Of a stretch of 64,000 nt of DNA, positions 50,479 through 59,350 are shown piece by piece. The stretch is from Actinokineospora terrae. Lineage in GTDB: Bacteria > Actinomycetota > Actinomycetes > Mycobacteriales > Pseudonocardiaceae. The stretch spans positions 372,001-436,000 of the forward strand of contig NZ_FOGI01000001.1 of assembly GCF_900111175.1 (NCBI RefSeq), written 5' to 3'. Position 1 is the stretch's first letter; each line of letters starts with the position of its first letter. A model generated the notes under the pieces. That model was not told where the DNA came from. It saw nothing but the letters and a program-made list of their open reading frames with translations, and ran no database searches. The position numbers were made by a program, and so were the translations under genes.

Positions 50479-51545
50479 GCCAGCAGACCATCGCCGCCGC
50501 GGTGGAGCCGAAGGCCGATCTCGGACCGCTGGTGCCGGTGCTGTTCGGGTTCTCCGCCTTCCAGCAGCTGCGCGCGGCCTCGGAGCTCCAGCTGTTCGAG
50601 TACCTGACGCTCAACGGCCCGTCGACCGTCGAGCAGGTCGCCGACGGCTTACGCCTGCCGGTGAAGTCGGCGCGCAAGCTGCTGCTCGGCACCACCTCGC
50701 TCGGCCTCACCGACCGCGGGGTCGATGGTTACGTCCCCGCCGGGCCGCTGCGCGAGGCGCTGGAGGACGGCACCTGGCCGTTGATCCGCAACATCATCGA
50801 CTTCCAGCAGCGGCTGTCGTACCTGCCCGCCAAGGAGTACGCGGAGTCGCTGCGCACCGGCAAGAACGAGGGCATCCGGCACCTGCCCGGCACCGGCGCC
50901 GACATGTACACCCGCCTCGAGCAGACCCCGGAGCTGGAGAACCTGTTCTTCCGGGGGATGAACTCCTGGTCGGAGCTGTCGAACCCGGTGCTGCTGCGCC
51001 AGGTCGACTACCGCGGTGTCGGGCGCCTGCTCGACGTCGGCGGCGGTGACGCGGTCAACGCGATCGCGCTGGCCACCGCGCACCCGCACCTGCGGATCAC
51101 CGTGTTCGACCTGGAGGGCGCCGTCGAGGTGGCCAGGGACAACATCGCCGCGGCCGGGCTCGAGGACCGGGTCGACGTGGTCGTCGGCGACATGTTCGGC
51201 GGGGAGCTGCCCGGCGGGTACGACATGGTGCTGTTCGCCCACCAGTTCGTCATCTGGTCGCCGGAGCAGAACCAGGCGCTGCTCAAGCGGGCGCACGACG
51301 CGCTGCCGCCCGGCGGCCAGGTCGCGGTGTTCAACGCCTTCGCCGACGACGACGGCCGTGGCCCGCTCTACTCCGCGCTCGACAACGTCTACTTCGCGAC
51401 GCTGCCCTCGGTGGATTCGACCATCTACGAGTGGCGCGAGCACGAGGAGTGGTTCACCGGCGCCGGGTTCGCCGACATCACCCGGGTCAGGGGCAACAGC
51501 TGGACCCCGCACGGCGTGCTCCTGGGGACCAAGAGCCATGGCTAG
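50475..51545 (+). CDS. O-methyltransferase-family C-methyltransferase (TTA codon)
   Basis: A 356-residue enzyme with an N-terminal winged-helix dimerisation domain and a C-terminal SAM domain: LLDVGGGDAVNAIALA, TVFDLEGAVEVA and LFAHQFVIWSPEQN in place of the usual catalytic His segment. It belongs to the OMT_2 (acetylserotonin methyltransferase-like) group. In sibiromycin an enzyme of this group (SibL) C-methylates the 3-hydroxyanthranilate unit or its kynurenine precursor; another such enzyme methylates the alkylproline side chain. Which of these it is cannot be told here. Codon 59 is TTA. It overlaps both neighbours. Confidence 0.75.
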   Translation: MSQQTIAAAVEPKADLGPLVPVLFGFSAFQQLRAASELQLFEYLTLNGPSTVEQVADGLRLPVKSARKLLLGTTSLGLTDRGVDGYVPAGPLREALEDGTWPLIRNIIDFQQRLSYLPAKEYAESLRTGKNEGIRHLPGTGADMYTRLEQTPELENLFFRGMNSWSELSNPVLLRQVDYRGVGRLLDVGGGDAVNAIALATAHPHLRITVFDLEGAVEVARDNIAAAGLEDRVDVVVGDMFGGELPGGYDMVLFAHQFVIWSPEQNQALLKRAHDALPPGGQVAVFNAFADDDGRGPLYSALDNVYFATLPSVDSTIYEWREHEEWFTGAGFADITRVRGNSWTPHGVLLGTKSHG

Positions 51546-52365
51546 TGCCTTGCTGGACCGTGAGTACTCCCCGAGCTCGGTAGCCCGCGACCCGGAGGGG
51601 TCGTTGCGGCACTACCGGGCACGGGGGGACGCGGCACGTTCCCGACTCGTAGTGCACGAGGCCGTGCCTTACGGCGCCGACCCGGGCGAGCGGTGCCACG
51701 TGTTCCCGGCTGGCCCAGAGGCGCTCGTGTTCGTGCACGGCGGCCACTGGCAGGAGTCCGGCATCGACGACGCCTGCTTCGCCGCCGAGGACACCGTGGC
51801 CCAGGGCCTGGCGTACGTCGCGGTCGGCTACGGGCTCGCCCCGGCGCGGACCGTACCCGAGATGATCACCTCGGTGGCGCGGGCGCTGCGCTGGCTGGTG
51901 GAGACCGGGCCGCGGTACGGCATCGACCCGGCCCGGCTGCACGTCGCAGGCAGCAGCGCGGGCGCCCACCTGCTCGCCGCCGCCCTCACCCGCCCGAGCA
52001 CACCCCGGGTCCGCACCGCATGCCTGGTCAGCGGCCTCTACGACCTGACCGAGATCCCCCACACCTACGTCAACGACGCCGTGGGCCTCACCCAGGAACA
52101 GGCCGAGGCCCACAGCCCCCTCACAATGCCCGCCCCCCGCTGCGACTCGATCCTGCTCGCAGTCGGCCAACACGAGACCGGCAGCTACCTACGCCAACAC
52201 GCCACCTACGCGGCACACCTCACCGCCCTCGGAGTCCCGGTCACCGCACGAATCGTGCCCGACCGGGATCACTTCGACCTGCCGTTGGACTTGGCCGACC
52301 CGTCCACCGCTTTCGGTCGGGTCGCCGCGCGGCACCGAGCCGCTCGGACACAGGAGGGGAGGTGA
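51538..52365 (+). CDS. kynB: Arylformamidase (N-formylkynurenine formamidase)
   Basis: A 275-residue alpha/beta-hydrolase. VFVHGGHWQE is the HGGxW motif typical of eukaryote-type kynurenine formamidases, AGSSAGAHLLAA carries the nucleophile Ser, and DRDHFDLP the catalytic His. It hydrolyses N-formylkynurenine to kynurenine, linking the tryptophan dioxygenase to kynureninase. The ATG overlaps the methyltransferase end by eight bases. The last 45 codons are the source of the degenerate repeats that follow. The symbol is by function; the fold differs from the metal-dependent KynB, so this is better thought of as an AFMID-type enzyme. Confidence 0.83.
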   Translation: MASALLDREYSPSSVARDPEGSLRHYRARGDAARSRLVVHEAVPYGADPGERCHVFPAGPEALVFVHGGHWQESGIDDACFAAEDTVAQGLAYVAVGYGLAPARTVPEMITSVARALRWLVETGPRYGIDPARLHVAGSSAGAHLLAAALTRPSTPRVRTACLVSGLYDLTEIPHTYVNDAVGLTQEQAEAHSPLTMPAPRCDSILLAVGQHETGSYLRQHATYAAHLTALGVPVTARIVPDRDHFDLPLDLADPSTAFGRVAARHRAARTQEGR

Positions 52366-52375
52366 GTTCGTCCCG

Positions 52376-52573
52376 ATGAAGTGCCTGATCACCGCCATGC
52401 CAGTGCTGCCGCACCCGCGCGCGCTCGGGGCCCCGGTCACCGCACGGATCGCGCCCGACCGGCATCGCTTCGACTCGCCGTTGGACTTGGCCGACTCGTC
52501 GACCGCGTTCGGCCGGGTCGCTGCGCGGCACCGGGTCGCTCGGGCACAGGAGGGAAAGTGTTCAGCCCGATGA
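52376..52573 (+). pseudogene. Chimeric micro-ORF, repeat unit 1
   Basis: A 65-codon frame starting with ATG behind GAGGGGAGG. Residues 1-13 (MKCLITAMPVLPH) mimic the glycosyltransferase N-terminus; the rest mimics the formamidase C-terminus in its original frame (PLDLADSSTAFGRVAARH). Its stop overlaps the next unit's ATG. It is most likely a relic, though it could be translated. Confidence 0.5.
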
Positions 52574-52755
52574 AGGACCTGATCACCGCCATGCCAGTGC
52601 TGTCACACCCGGGCGCGCTCAGGGTCTCGGTGATCACGCGAATTGTGCCTGATCGGGATCGCTTCGACTTGCCGCTGGACCTGGCCGACTTGTCGACCGC
52701 TTTCGGTTGCGTGTCATGCGGTATCTCGCCGCTCGGACACAGGAAGGGGAGGTGA
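52570..52755 (+). pseudogene. Chimeric micro-ORF, repeat unit 2
   Basis: A 61-codon frame with the same layout as unit 1 (MKDLITAMPVLSH, then PLDLADLSTAFG), ending in a formamidase-like AGGAAGGGGAGGTGA tail. Unit 3 (52766-52942) has ACG in place of ATG and looks dead. Confidence 0.5.
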
Positions 52756-52980
52756 GTTCGTCTCGACGAAGTACCTGATCACCGCAGGGCCGGTGTTGTC
52801 GCACCTCGGCGCGCTCGAGGCGCCGAACACCGCGCCGATTGTGCCTGGTCGGGAGCGCTCCGACCTGCCACTGGACCTGGCCGACCCGTCCACCGCTTTC
52901 GGTCGGGTCGCCGCGCGGCACCGGGCCGCTCGGACACCGTGAGGAACCCGGACACAGAAAGGAACGGCGAGCTCGACACC

Positions 52981-54177
52981 ATGAGGTACCTGATCACTTC
53001 CATGCCGGTCCTGTCGCACCTGTTGCCGTTGGTGCCGTTGGCCCAGCAGCTCGTGCTCGACGGCCATGATGTGCTTGTCGCGACCAGTGGGGCTGCTGCC
53101 GACGCGGCCCGACGCGCGGGGCTCACCACGGTGGACGCTGGTGGGTCCCGTGACGCGCGGGCGCCGTATGACCGGTTGCTCGACATCATCGAGAGTGGCA
53201 ATGCCGGGCATGGGCCGGTCGACGAGGACTCGCTCACGTTGCACGGCGAGTACTTCGGTGAGGTCGGGCTGCGCATGCTCGACGACCTGCTCGACATCGG
53301 CCGGGCGTGGGGCGCCGACGCTATCGTCTACCCGGGGATCCACTCCGCCGCGCTCGTCGCCGCCCACCAGCTCGGGGCGGTCGGCGTCCTGCACGGCTAC
53401 GGCTCGCCGTTGCCGACCTTCGAGCCCGCGCTGGCGCACATCCTCGCCTCCCGCCCCGACCTGCCGGACCGGGTCCCCGAGGCGGCGGTCGAGATCGACG
53501 TGCTGCCGCCGTCGCTGCCCAACAACGCCGAGCTGCCCTGGACCAACGGCGTCCCCGAGCACCGGCTGACCATGCGGTACGGGTCGTTCAACGGCGCCGC
53601 CGACGTGCCGCGCTGGCTGCTGGGTGAGCGCGCGGTGCCCAGGATCGTGCTGACCTGCGGGTCCGCCGAGGCCCAGTCCCGGCGCGGCGCGACCTACCGG
53701 ACGATCATCGAGGCGCTCGGGGGCACCCCGTGCGAGGCGGTGATCCTCGCGGGCAGCGCCCAGCTCGACCTGCTGCCCGACCCGCTGCCGTCGTGGGTGC
53801 GGCTGGAGCGGTGGCTGCCGCTGAAGTTCACCCTCGACCACTCGGACACGATCGTGCACCACGCGGGCTCCGGCACGGTGCTGACCGCGTTCGACTCCGG
53901 CCTGACCCAGGTGGGCATCCCGATGCCGGGCACGGTCAGCGTCGGCAACGCCCAGTCCATGGCCGCCTCCGGCGCGGGCACCATGCTCGACCTGAACGCC
54001 CTCGACTCCGACGAGCTCGCCAAGGCCGTGGTGACCGCCCTGACCTCGCCGGAGCAGCGCGCGGCGGCACTGGCGGTACAGCGCGAGATGCACGACATGC
54101 CGTCCGTGCGGGAGGTCGCCACCAGGGTCACCGCGATCGTCACCGAGCAGGCAGCGAAGGTCGGGGGGCGGCGATGA
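52981..54177 (+). CDS. GT1-family glycosyltransferase (amino sugar to PBD)
   Basis: A 398-residue GT-B glycosyltransferase of the antibiotic GT1 type. MRYLITSMPVLSHLLPLVPLA is the acceptor-side N-terminus. The C-terminal RWLPLKFTLDHSDTIVHHAG block binds the NDP-sugar, with the conserved HHAGSGT. It probably attaches the 4-amino-3-C-methyl sugar to the anthranilate hydroxyl, as SibH is thought to do. The start was set at 52981 by family comparison; an upstream in-frame GTG at 52939 lacks a ribosome site, and the ATG's own site (GGCGAG) is weak. Its promoter-proximal sequence is the source of the tandem repeats just upstream. It overlaps the hydroxylase gene downstream. Confidence 0.83.
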   Translation: MRYLITSMPVLSHLLPLVPLAQQLVLDGHDVLVATSGAAADAARRAGLTTVDAGGSRDARAPYDRLLDIIESGNAGHGPVDEDSLTLHGEYFGEVGLRMLDDLLDIGRAWGADAIVYPGIHSAALVAAHQLGAVGVLHGYGSPLPTFEPALAHILASRPDLPDRVPEAAVEIDVLPPSLPNNAELPWTNGVPEHRLTMRYGSFNGAADVPRWLLGERAVPRIVLTCGSAEAQSRRGATYRTIIEALGGTPCEAVILAGSAQLDLLPDPLPSWVRLERWLPLKFTLDHSDTIVHHAGSGTVLTAFDSGLTQVGIPMPGTVSVGNAQSMAASGAGTMLDLNALDSDELAKAVVTALTSPEQRAAALAVQREMHDMPSVREVATRVTAIVTEQAAKVGGRR

Positions 54178-55202
54178 GAGCCGCGGTCGTCGGCGGCGGT
54201 CCCGCCGGGCTGATGACCGCGCTGCTGCTCGCCCGGCGCGGCGTGGCGCGGGAAGTGGTCGTGTGGGAACGCGACCGTGAGGAGAACGCCGGGTTCGGCG
54301 TCATCCTGCCCCCGGAGGCCACCGAACTGCTGCGCCGCGCGGCACCGCACCTGGCCGATGAGTTCGCCGAGCACGTGGTGCGGTGGCAGACCACGACCGT
54401 CGAACGCGAAGGCGACTCGTGGACCACTTCCGCCACACCGGACCTGGCCGCGATCGCGCGCGCCACGCTCAACCGGTTGCTGTGGCAGGAATGCGCGTCA
54501 GCGGGGGTGATCCTGCGGGAACGAGTGGCGCCGCGACTGTCCGCGTTGGCCACGTCCTACGACCTGGTGGTCTGCGCGGACGGCGCGGGATCCCTGGCCG
54601 ACCAGGCCGGGTTCGAGGTGTCGCTGGAGCAGGTCGGTCCCCGCTACGCCTGGCTGGGGCTCGACGACGCCGTGGACGGGTTGACGTTCCTGACCCGGCC
54701 GGTCGCGGACGGCCTGTTCATGGCCCACGCCTACCCGTACAGCGCCACCGCGAGCACGTTCCTGCTGGAAGGCCCGCGCGCCATCGACCCCGACGACATC
54801 CGCGCGCTGTTCGGCGTGCGGGTCAGCACCGGCACCGGTGACGACACCTACCAGTGGCGCACCTTCCGCGAGCGAACCGTGCGGCCGTGGGCGCTGGGCA
54901 ATATCGTGGTCGTCGGAGATGCCGCGCACACCACGCACTACTCGATCGGCCACGGGACCTACCTCGCGTTCGCGGACGCGGAGGCGTTGGTGGACGCCGT
55001 GGCGGGCGCGGACACGGCGGCCGGGGCGCTGCGGGACTACGAGGCGCTGCGGCGTCCGGTGGTGGAACAGGCCCAGGGGTTGGGCCGGGCGAGTGCCGAG
55101 TGGTTCACCCGGGCGGTGGACGAGCTCGACCGACCTCTGAGCCGGTTCGCCGCTAGCCTGCTGACGCGGGGCGGCCGCCTGGTGCGTGCTCACGAGCCGT
55201 AA
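54174..55202 (+). CDS. FAD-dependent aromatic hydroxylase (anthranilate-unit hydroxylase)
   Basis: A 342-residue class A flavoprotein monooxygenase. AAVVGGGPAGLMTALLLARRG is the FAD site, FGVILPP follows, and NIVVVGDAAHTTHYSIGHG is the second FAD/ribose contact. The compact form and FGVILPP stretch recall salicylyl-CoA 5-hydroxylase and anthraniloyl-CoA monooxygenases, which act on thioester-bound aromatic acids. SibG of the sibiromycin pathway hydroxylates the carrier-bound anthranilate, and this is the likely role. The ATG overlaps the glycosyltransferase stop (ATGA). Confidence 0.82.
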   Translation: MRAAVVGGGPAGLMTALLLARRGVAREVVVWERDREENAGFGVILPPEATELLRRAAPHLADEFAEHVVRWQTTTVEREGDSWTTSATPDLAAIARATLNRLLWQECASAGVILRERVAPRLSALATSYDLVVCADGAGSLADQAGFEVSLEQVGPRYAWLGLDDAVDGLTFLTRPVADGLFMAHAYPYSATASTFLLEGPRAIDPDDIRALFGVRVSTGTGDDTYQWRTFRERTVRPWALGNIVVVGDAAHTTHYSIGHGTYLAFADAEALVDAVAGADTAAGALRDYEALRRPVVEQAQGLGRASAEWFTRAVDELDRPLSRFAASLLTRGGRLVRAHEP

Positions 55203-55248
55203 GCCGCCAAGCGCCGCCGAAATCCCTACCGAGGAAGGACTTCCGCCT

Positions 55249-57555
55249 GTGAACAGTGCCCGGCCGCCGCTGGTCGTCCACGACGCTCGCACCAACAACC
55301 TCACCGGTGTGACCGTGAGCATCCCCTCGCCCGCGCTCACCGTGGTGACCGGCGTGTCCGGGTCGGGCAAGTCCTCGCTGGTGTTCGAGACCATCGCCAA
55401 GGAGTCGCAGCGCCAGCTCAACGAGGTCTTCCCGTTGTTCATCCGCAACCGGTTGCCCAAGTTCGAGCGCCCCGACTTCGAGCGGATGGAGAACCTGGCC
55501 CCGGCCATCGTGGTCGACCAGCGCAACCTGGGCCGCAGCGCCCGATCGACGGTCGGCACCCTCACCGAGGTGCACGCGATGCTGCGGGTGTTGTTCTCCC
55601 GCCACGGGAAGCCGAGCGCGGGTGAGTCCACCGCGTACTCGTTCAACGCCCCGGACGGCATGTGCCCGGAGTGCGAGGGGCTCGGCGAGGTGCTCACCGT
55701 CGAGGTGGACCTGTTGCTGGACAAGACGAAGTCGCTCAACGAGGGCGCCATCACGCACCCGAACTTCGCCGTGGGCACGAACTACTGGAAGCGCTACGCC
55801 ACCGCGCACTACCACGTCGAGCAGCCCGCGAAGAAGCTCGGCAAGGAGCTGTTCGACGCCGACAAGCCCGTCAAGGACTACACCAAGGACGAACTGGAAC
55901 TGTTGTTGTACGGCAGCGACTTCCAGACCGACCGGCTCGACGACCTGGGCAACGTCGCGGTCAACGACTACGAGGGCCTGGTCGACCGGTTCACCCGCCG
56001 GTTCGTCAAGCCGGGCCTGGACTCGCTCAAACCCAACGACCGCAAGCACGTCGAGCCGCTGGTGGACAAGAAGCCCTGCCGCGCCTGCAAGGGCACCCGG
56101 TTGGCACAGGCGGTGCTGAAGTCGAGGATCGACGGCCACAACATCGCCGACCTGTCCGCGTTGCAGGTGACCGACCTGATCGACGTGCTGCGCAAGATGG
56201 AGAAGACCATCGGCGACGGCTCGGTGCTGCGTCCGCCGATCGCGGCGTTGACGCGCATGGACGAGGTCGGGCTCGGCTACCTGTCGCTGGACCGCTCGTC
56301 GCTGAGCCTGTCCGGCGGCGAGGGGCAGCGGCTCAAGACCGTGCGGCACCTGGGATCCAGCCTCACCGGCATGACCTACGTGTTCGACGAGCCGAGCGTC
56401 GGGCTGCACCCGCGCGATGTGGAGCGGCTGATCACGCTGCTGCACCAGTTGCGGGACAAGGGGAACATCGTGCTCGTCGTCGAGCACAACCGCGCCGTGA
56501 TCGAGGCCGCCGACCACGTCATCGACATCGGCCCCGGCGCCGGTGCACGCGGCGGCTCGGTCACCTTCGAGGGCACGGCGGCCGCGCTGGCCAAGAGCGA
56601 CACCGTCACCGGTCGCGAGCTGCGCAAGCCCATCCCCGAGCGCGAGCCGCGCGAGTTCACCGAGCACCTGAAGGTGCGCAAGGCTTCCCTGCACAACCTG
56701 CGCAACGTGGACGCCGACTTCCCGCTCGGCGTGCTGACCGTCGTCACCGGCGTCGCCGGGTCGGGCAAGAGCACATTGGCCACCAAAGTGTTGCCGCGGC
56801 AGCACCCGGACGTCGTGGTGATCGACCAGAGCGCCGTCGGCATCAACCCGCGCTCCACACCCGCGACTTACGCCAAGATCTGGGACCACATCCGCACCCT
56901 GTTCGCCCGCGAGCACGACGTGAAGCCCGGCCTGTTCAGCTTCAACGCCGAGGGCGGCTGCCCCACCTGCAAGGGCCGGGGCACCATCACCAGCGACATG
57001 GCCTACCTGGACCCGGTCACCGTCGTCTGCGAGACCTGCGGCGGCCGCCGGTTCGACCCGGCCGTGCTGGCGTACAAGGTGGGTGGTCGCTCGATCGCCG
57101 ACGTGCTGGAGACGACCATCGAGGAGGCCGTCGACCAGTTCTCCGACGAGACGGTCACCGAGCGGCTCAAAGCATTCCTCGACGTCGGCCTCGGCTACCT
57201 GACCCTGGGCCGGTCGCTCTCGGAGCTCTCCGGCGGCGAGCGGCAGCGGGTGAAGCTGGCCAGCAGGCTCACCGCGAAGGGCTCGGTCATCGTCTTCGAC
57301 GAGCCGACCTCCGGCCTGCACATGGCCGACGTGCGGCACCTGGTCGACCTGTTCGACCGGATCATCGACGCGGGCAACACCGTCATCGTCATCGAGCACG
57401 ACCTGGACGTGGTCAAGGTCGCCGACTGGGTGATCGACCTCGGCCCCGGCGCGGGCTCCGAGGGCGGCGAGATCGTGTTCACCGGCGTGCCCGCCGACCT
57501 CGCCAAGCAGAAGAACAGCCTCACCGGACGCCATCTAGCCAAGGAGAGGAGCTGA
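55249..57555 (+). CDS. UvrA-like ABC ATPase (self-resistance to DNA-alkylating product)
   Basis: A 768-residue UvrA paralogue, shorter than repair UvrA (about 950). It has two ATPase halves with Walker A GVSGSGKSSLVFET and GVAGSGKSTLATK, signatures LSGGEGQRLK and LSGGERQRVK, and zinc-finger Cys sets CPECEG/CRACKG and CPTCKG/CETCGG. The missing length fits loss of the UvrB-interaction and insertion regions. GTG at 55249 follows GAGGAAGGA. Such DrrC/UvrA2-type proteins protect producers of DNA-binding drugs, and PBD clusters carry one. It probably strips or shields PBD-DNA adducts. Confidence 0.87.
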   Translation: MNSARPPLVVHDARTNNLTGVTVSIPSPALTVVTGVSGSGKSSLVFETIAKESQRQLNEVFPLFIRNRLPKFERPDFERMENLAPAIVVDQRNLGRSARSTVGTLTEVHAMLRVLFSRHGKPSAGESTAYSFNAPDGMCPECEGLGEVLTVEVDLLLDKTKSLNEGAITHPNFAVGTNYWKRYATAHYHVEQPAKKLGKELFDADKPVKDYTKDELELLLYGSDFQTDRLDDLGNVAVNDYEGLVDRFTRRFVKPGLDSLKPNDRKHVEPLVDKKPCRACKGTRLAQAVLKSRIDGHNIADLSALQVTDLIDVLRKMEKTIGDGSVLRPPIAALTRMDEVGLGYLSLDRSSLSLSGGEGQRLKTVRHLGSSLTGMTYVFDEPSVGLHPRDVERLITLLHQLRDKGNIVLVVEHNRAVIEAADHVIDIGPGAGARGGSVTFEGTAAALAKSDTVTGRELRKPIPEREPREFTEHLKVRKASLHNLRNVDADFPLGVLTVVTGVAGSGKSTLATKVLPRQHPDVVVIDQSAVGINPRSTPATYAKIWDHIRTLFAREHDVKPGLFSFNAEGGCPTCKGRGTITSDMAYLDPVTVVCETCGGRRFDPAVLAYKVGGRSIADVLETTIEEAVDQFSDETVTERLKAFLDVGLGYLTLGRSLSELSGGERQRVKLASRLTAKGSVIVFDEPTSGLHMADVRHLVDLFDRIIDAGNTVIVIEHDLDVVKVADWVIDLGPGAGSEGGEIVFTGVPADLAKQKNSLTGRHLAKERS

Positions 57556-57561
57556 CAGCCC

Positions 57562-59349
57562 ATGACAGCCACCACCCAGGCCAGGGCAGCCCAGCCTGGA
57601 GCAGTCACCACTGACACCATCCACGACGCGTTCATCCGCACTGCCCGAGAGCACGCCACCAGCGAGGCGATCTCGGATGGCACCACCACGCTGACTTACG
57701 CCGAACTGGACGCGGTCACGAACCAGCTCGCCCACGCGCTGCGCGACCGCGGCCTCATGCCGGGCCAGCGGGTCGGCGTGCACCTGGACCGCTCGCTCGC
57801 GACGTACGAGGTGTTCCTCGGCGGCCTCAAGGCGGGTCTGGTGGTTGTGCCGTTCAACCCGGGGCACCCGGCCGGGCACAAGGCGCGCATGCACCGCGTC
57901 GCCGAGCCCGCGCTCACCCTGGTCGACGGTGCAGCGGACGGCCTGCCCGCGGACACCTGCTTATCCATCACAGACCTGCTCGACGCCGCGCGGTCGTCAC
58001 CCACCGACCCGCTGGGCGTCGAGGTGGACGCGGGGGAGCCCGCGTTCGTGCTGTTCACCTCCGGGTCGACCGGCGAGCCGAAGGGGGTCGTGCTCGCGCA
58101 CCGGGGGATCGCCCGGGTGTCGCGGCACCTCACCGGCTTCACCCCCGGGCCCGGCGACCGGTTCCTGCAGCTCGCGCAGCCGTCGTTCGCCGCCTCGACC
58201 ACCGACATCTGGACCTGCCTGCTGCGCGGCGGCAGGCTCACCGTGGCGCCCCAGCAGGTCCCGCCGCTGGGCGACCTCGCCCGCTTGATCGCCGCCGAGG
58301 GCACCATGGTGCTCAACCTCCCGGTCGGGCTGTTCACCCTGCTGGTGGAGCACCACCCGGCGGCCATCGCCCAAGCGCGGTCGATCATCGTCAGCGGCGA
58401 CTTCCCGTCCGTGTCGCACCTGGAGCGCGCGCTCGACCTGGTCGGCGGCGACCTGTTCAACGCCTTCGGCTGCACCGAGAACTCCGCGCTCACCGCTGTC
58501 CACAAGATCACCGCGGCCGACCTGGCCTGCGCCGAGGTCCCGGTCGGCTTGCCCATGCCGACCGTCGAGCTGACCGTGCGCGACGAGCACCTCGCCGAGT
58601 GCCCGCCCGGCCGGATCGGCGAGCTGTGCATCGCGGGGGACGGCGTCGCCATCGAGTACCTGGGCGACCGCGAGCTGACCGACCGCAAGTTCACCGAGCA
58701 CGACGGCCGTCGACTGCTGCGCACCGGCGACCTGGCCAAGCGCACCGACGACGGCGAGATCGTGCTCGCGGGCCGCACCGACCAGATGCTGAAGGTGCGC
58801 GGGTTCCGGGTGGAGCCGCGGCAGGTCGAGGTGGCCGCTGAGGAGTTGGCCGGGGTGCAGCGCGCCGTGGCGCAGGCCGTGCCGAGCGACGGTGCCGCCG
58901 ACCAGCTCGCGCTGTGGTGCCTGCGGGCGCCCGAGCACGAGACCGGCGAGCGCGAACTGCTCGACCACCTGCGGTCGGCGCTGCCCGACTACATGGTCCC
59001 CACAGTCGTCCAGTTCCTCGACACCTTCCCGCTCAACGCGAACGGCAAGGTCGACCGCAAGGAACTCTCCGCCCGCCTCGCCAACCGGGCCAGCGAACCC
59101 GCGGCCGAGGCTTCGGATGACCGGTTGGCGGAGACGGTCCGGTCGACGCTGGTCGAGGTCACCGGCGACGCGCGCATCGGCCTGGACGACCGCCTGATCG
59201 AGGCAGGCGTCACCTCGCTGCACCTGATCGACCTGGGCGCGCGGCTGGAGGAGATCGTCGGGGTCGTGCTCGGGCCGGACGAGATCGTCGACGCGGGCAC
59301 CCCGCGCGGGATCGCCGAGCTGGTCCGCACCAGGCAGGCGCGGCGCTGA
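57562..59349 (+). CDS. NRPS module A-T: anthranilate-activating (TTA codon)
   Basis: A 595-residue two-domain NRPS. The adenylation domain shows FTSGSTGEPKGVV (A3), FGCTEN (A5), LLRTGDLAKR (A7), KVRGFRVEPRQVE (A8) and PLNANGKVDR (A10). A carrier domain follows with the phosphopantetheine Ser552 in EAGVTSLHL. It corresponds to SibE/TomA/Orf21, which load the (hydroxy-methyl-)anthranilate. Codon 134 is TTA. No condensation domain is present, as expected for a starter. It lies one base from the elongation module gene and likely shares its transcript. Confidence 0.9.
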   Translation: MTATTQARAAQPGAVTTDTIHDAFIRTAREHATSEAISDGTTTLTYAELDAVTNQLAHALRDRGLMPGQRVGVHLDRSLATYEVFLGGLKAGLVVVPFNPGHPAGHKARMHRVAEPALTLVDGAADGLPADTCLSITDLLDAARSSPTDPLGVEVDAGEPAFVLFTSGSTGEPKGVVLAHRGIARVSRHLTGFTPGPGDRFLQLAQPSFAASTTDIWTCLLRGGRLTVAPQQVPPLGDLARLIAAEGTMVLNLPVGLFTLLVEHHPAAIAQARSIIVSGDFPSVSHLERALDLVGGDLFNAFGCTENSALTAVHKITAADLACAEVPVGLPMPTVELTVRDEHLAECPPGRIGELCIAGDGVAIEYLGDRELTDRKFTEHDGRRLLRTGDLAKRTDDGEIVLAGRTDQMLKVRGFRVEPRQVEVAAEELAGVQRAVAQAVPSDGAADQLALWCLRAPEHETGERELLDHLRSALPDYMVPTVVQFLDTFPLNANGKVDRKELSARLANRASEPAAEASDDRLAETVRSTLVEVTGDARIGLDDRLIEAGVTSLHLIDLGARLEEIVGVVLGPDEIVDAGTPRGIAELVRTRQARR

Positions 59350-59350
59350 G

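Larger units (their letters stand above)
52229..53030 (+). repeat. Tandem duplication of a gene junction, about 195-base period
   Basis: The end of the formamidase gene plus the start of the glycosyltransferase gene is repeated in tandem. Unit starts are 52376 (ATG), 52570 (ATG), 52766 (ACG) and the true glycosyltransferase start 52981, giving periods of 194, 196 and 215 bases. Each unit has about 50 bases like the glycosyltransferase start and about 130 bases like the formamidase end, including a GACxxGGATCxCTTCGAC-type block. Units have diverged noticeably from one another, so the event is not recent. Confidence 0.88.

Noticed and set aside
52766..52942. Third repeat unit as a coding micro-ORF
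   Set aside because: The start codon has become ACG and the nearby GTG is out of frame, so it appears non-functional.
55249..57555. Housekeeping excinuclease subunit UvrA
   Set aside because: It is much shorter than repair UvrA and embedded between PBD genes, matching drug-resistance paralogues.
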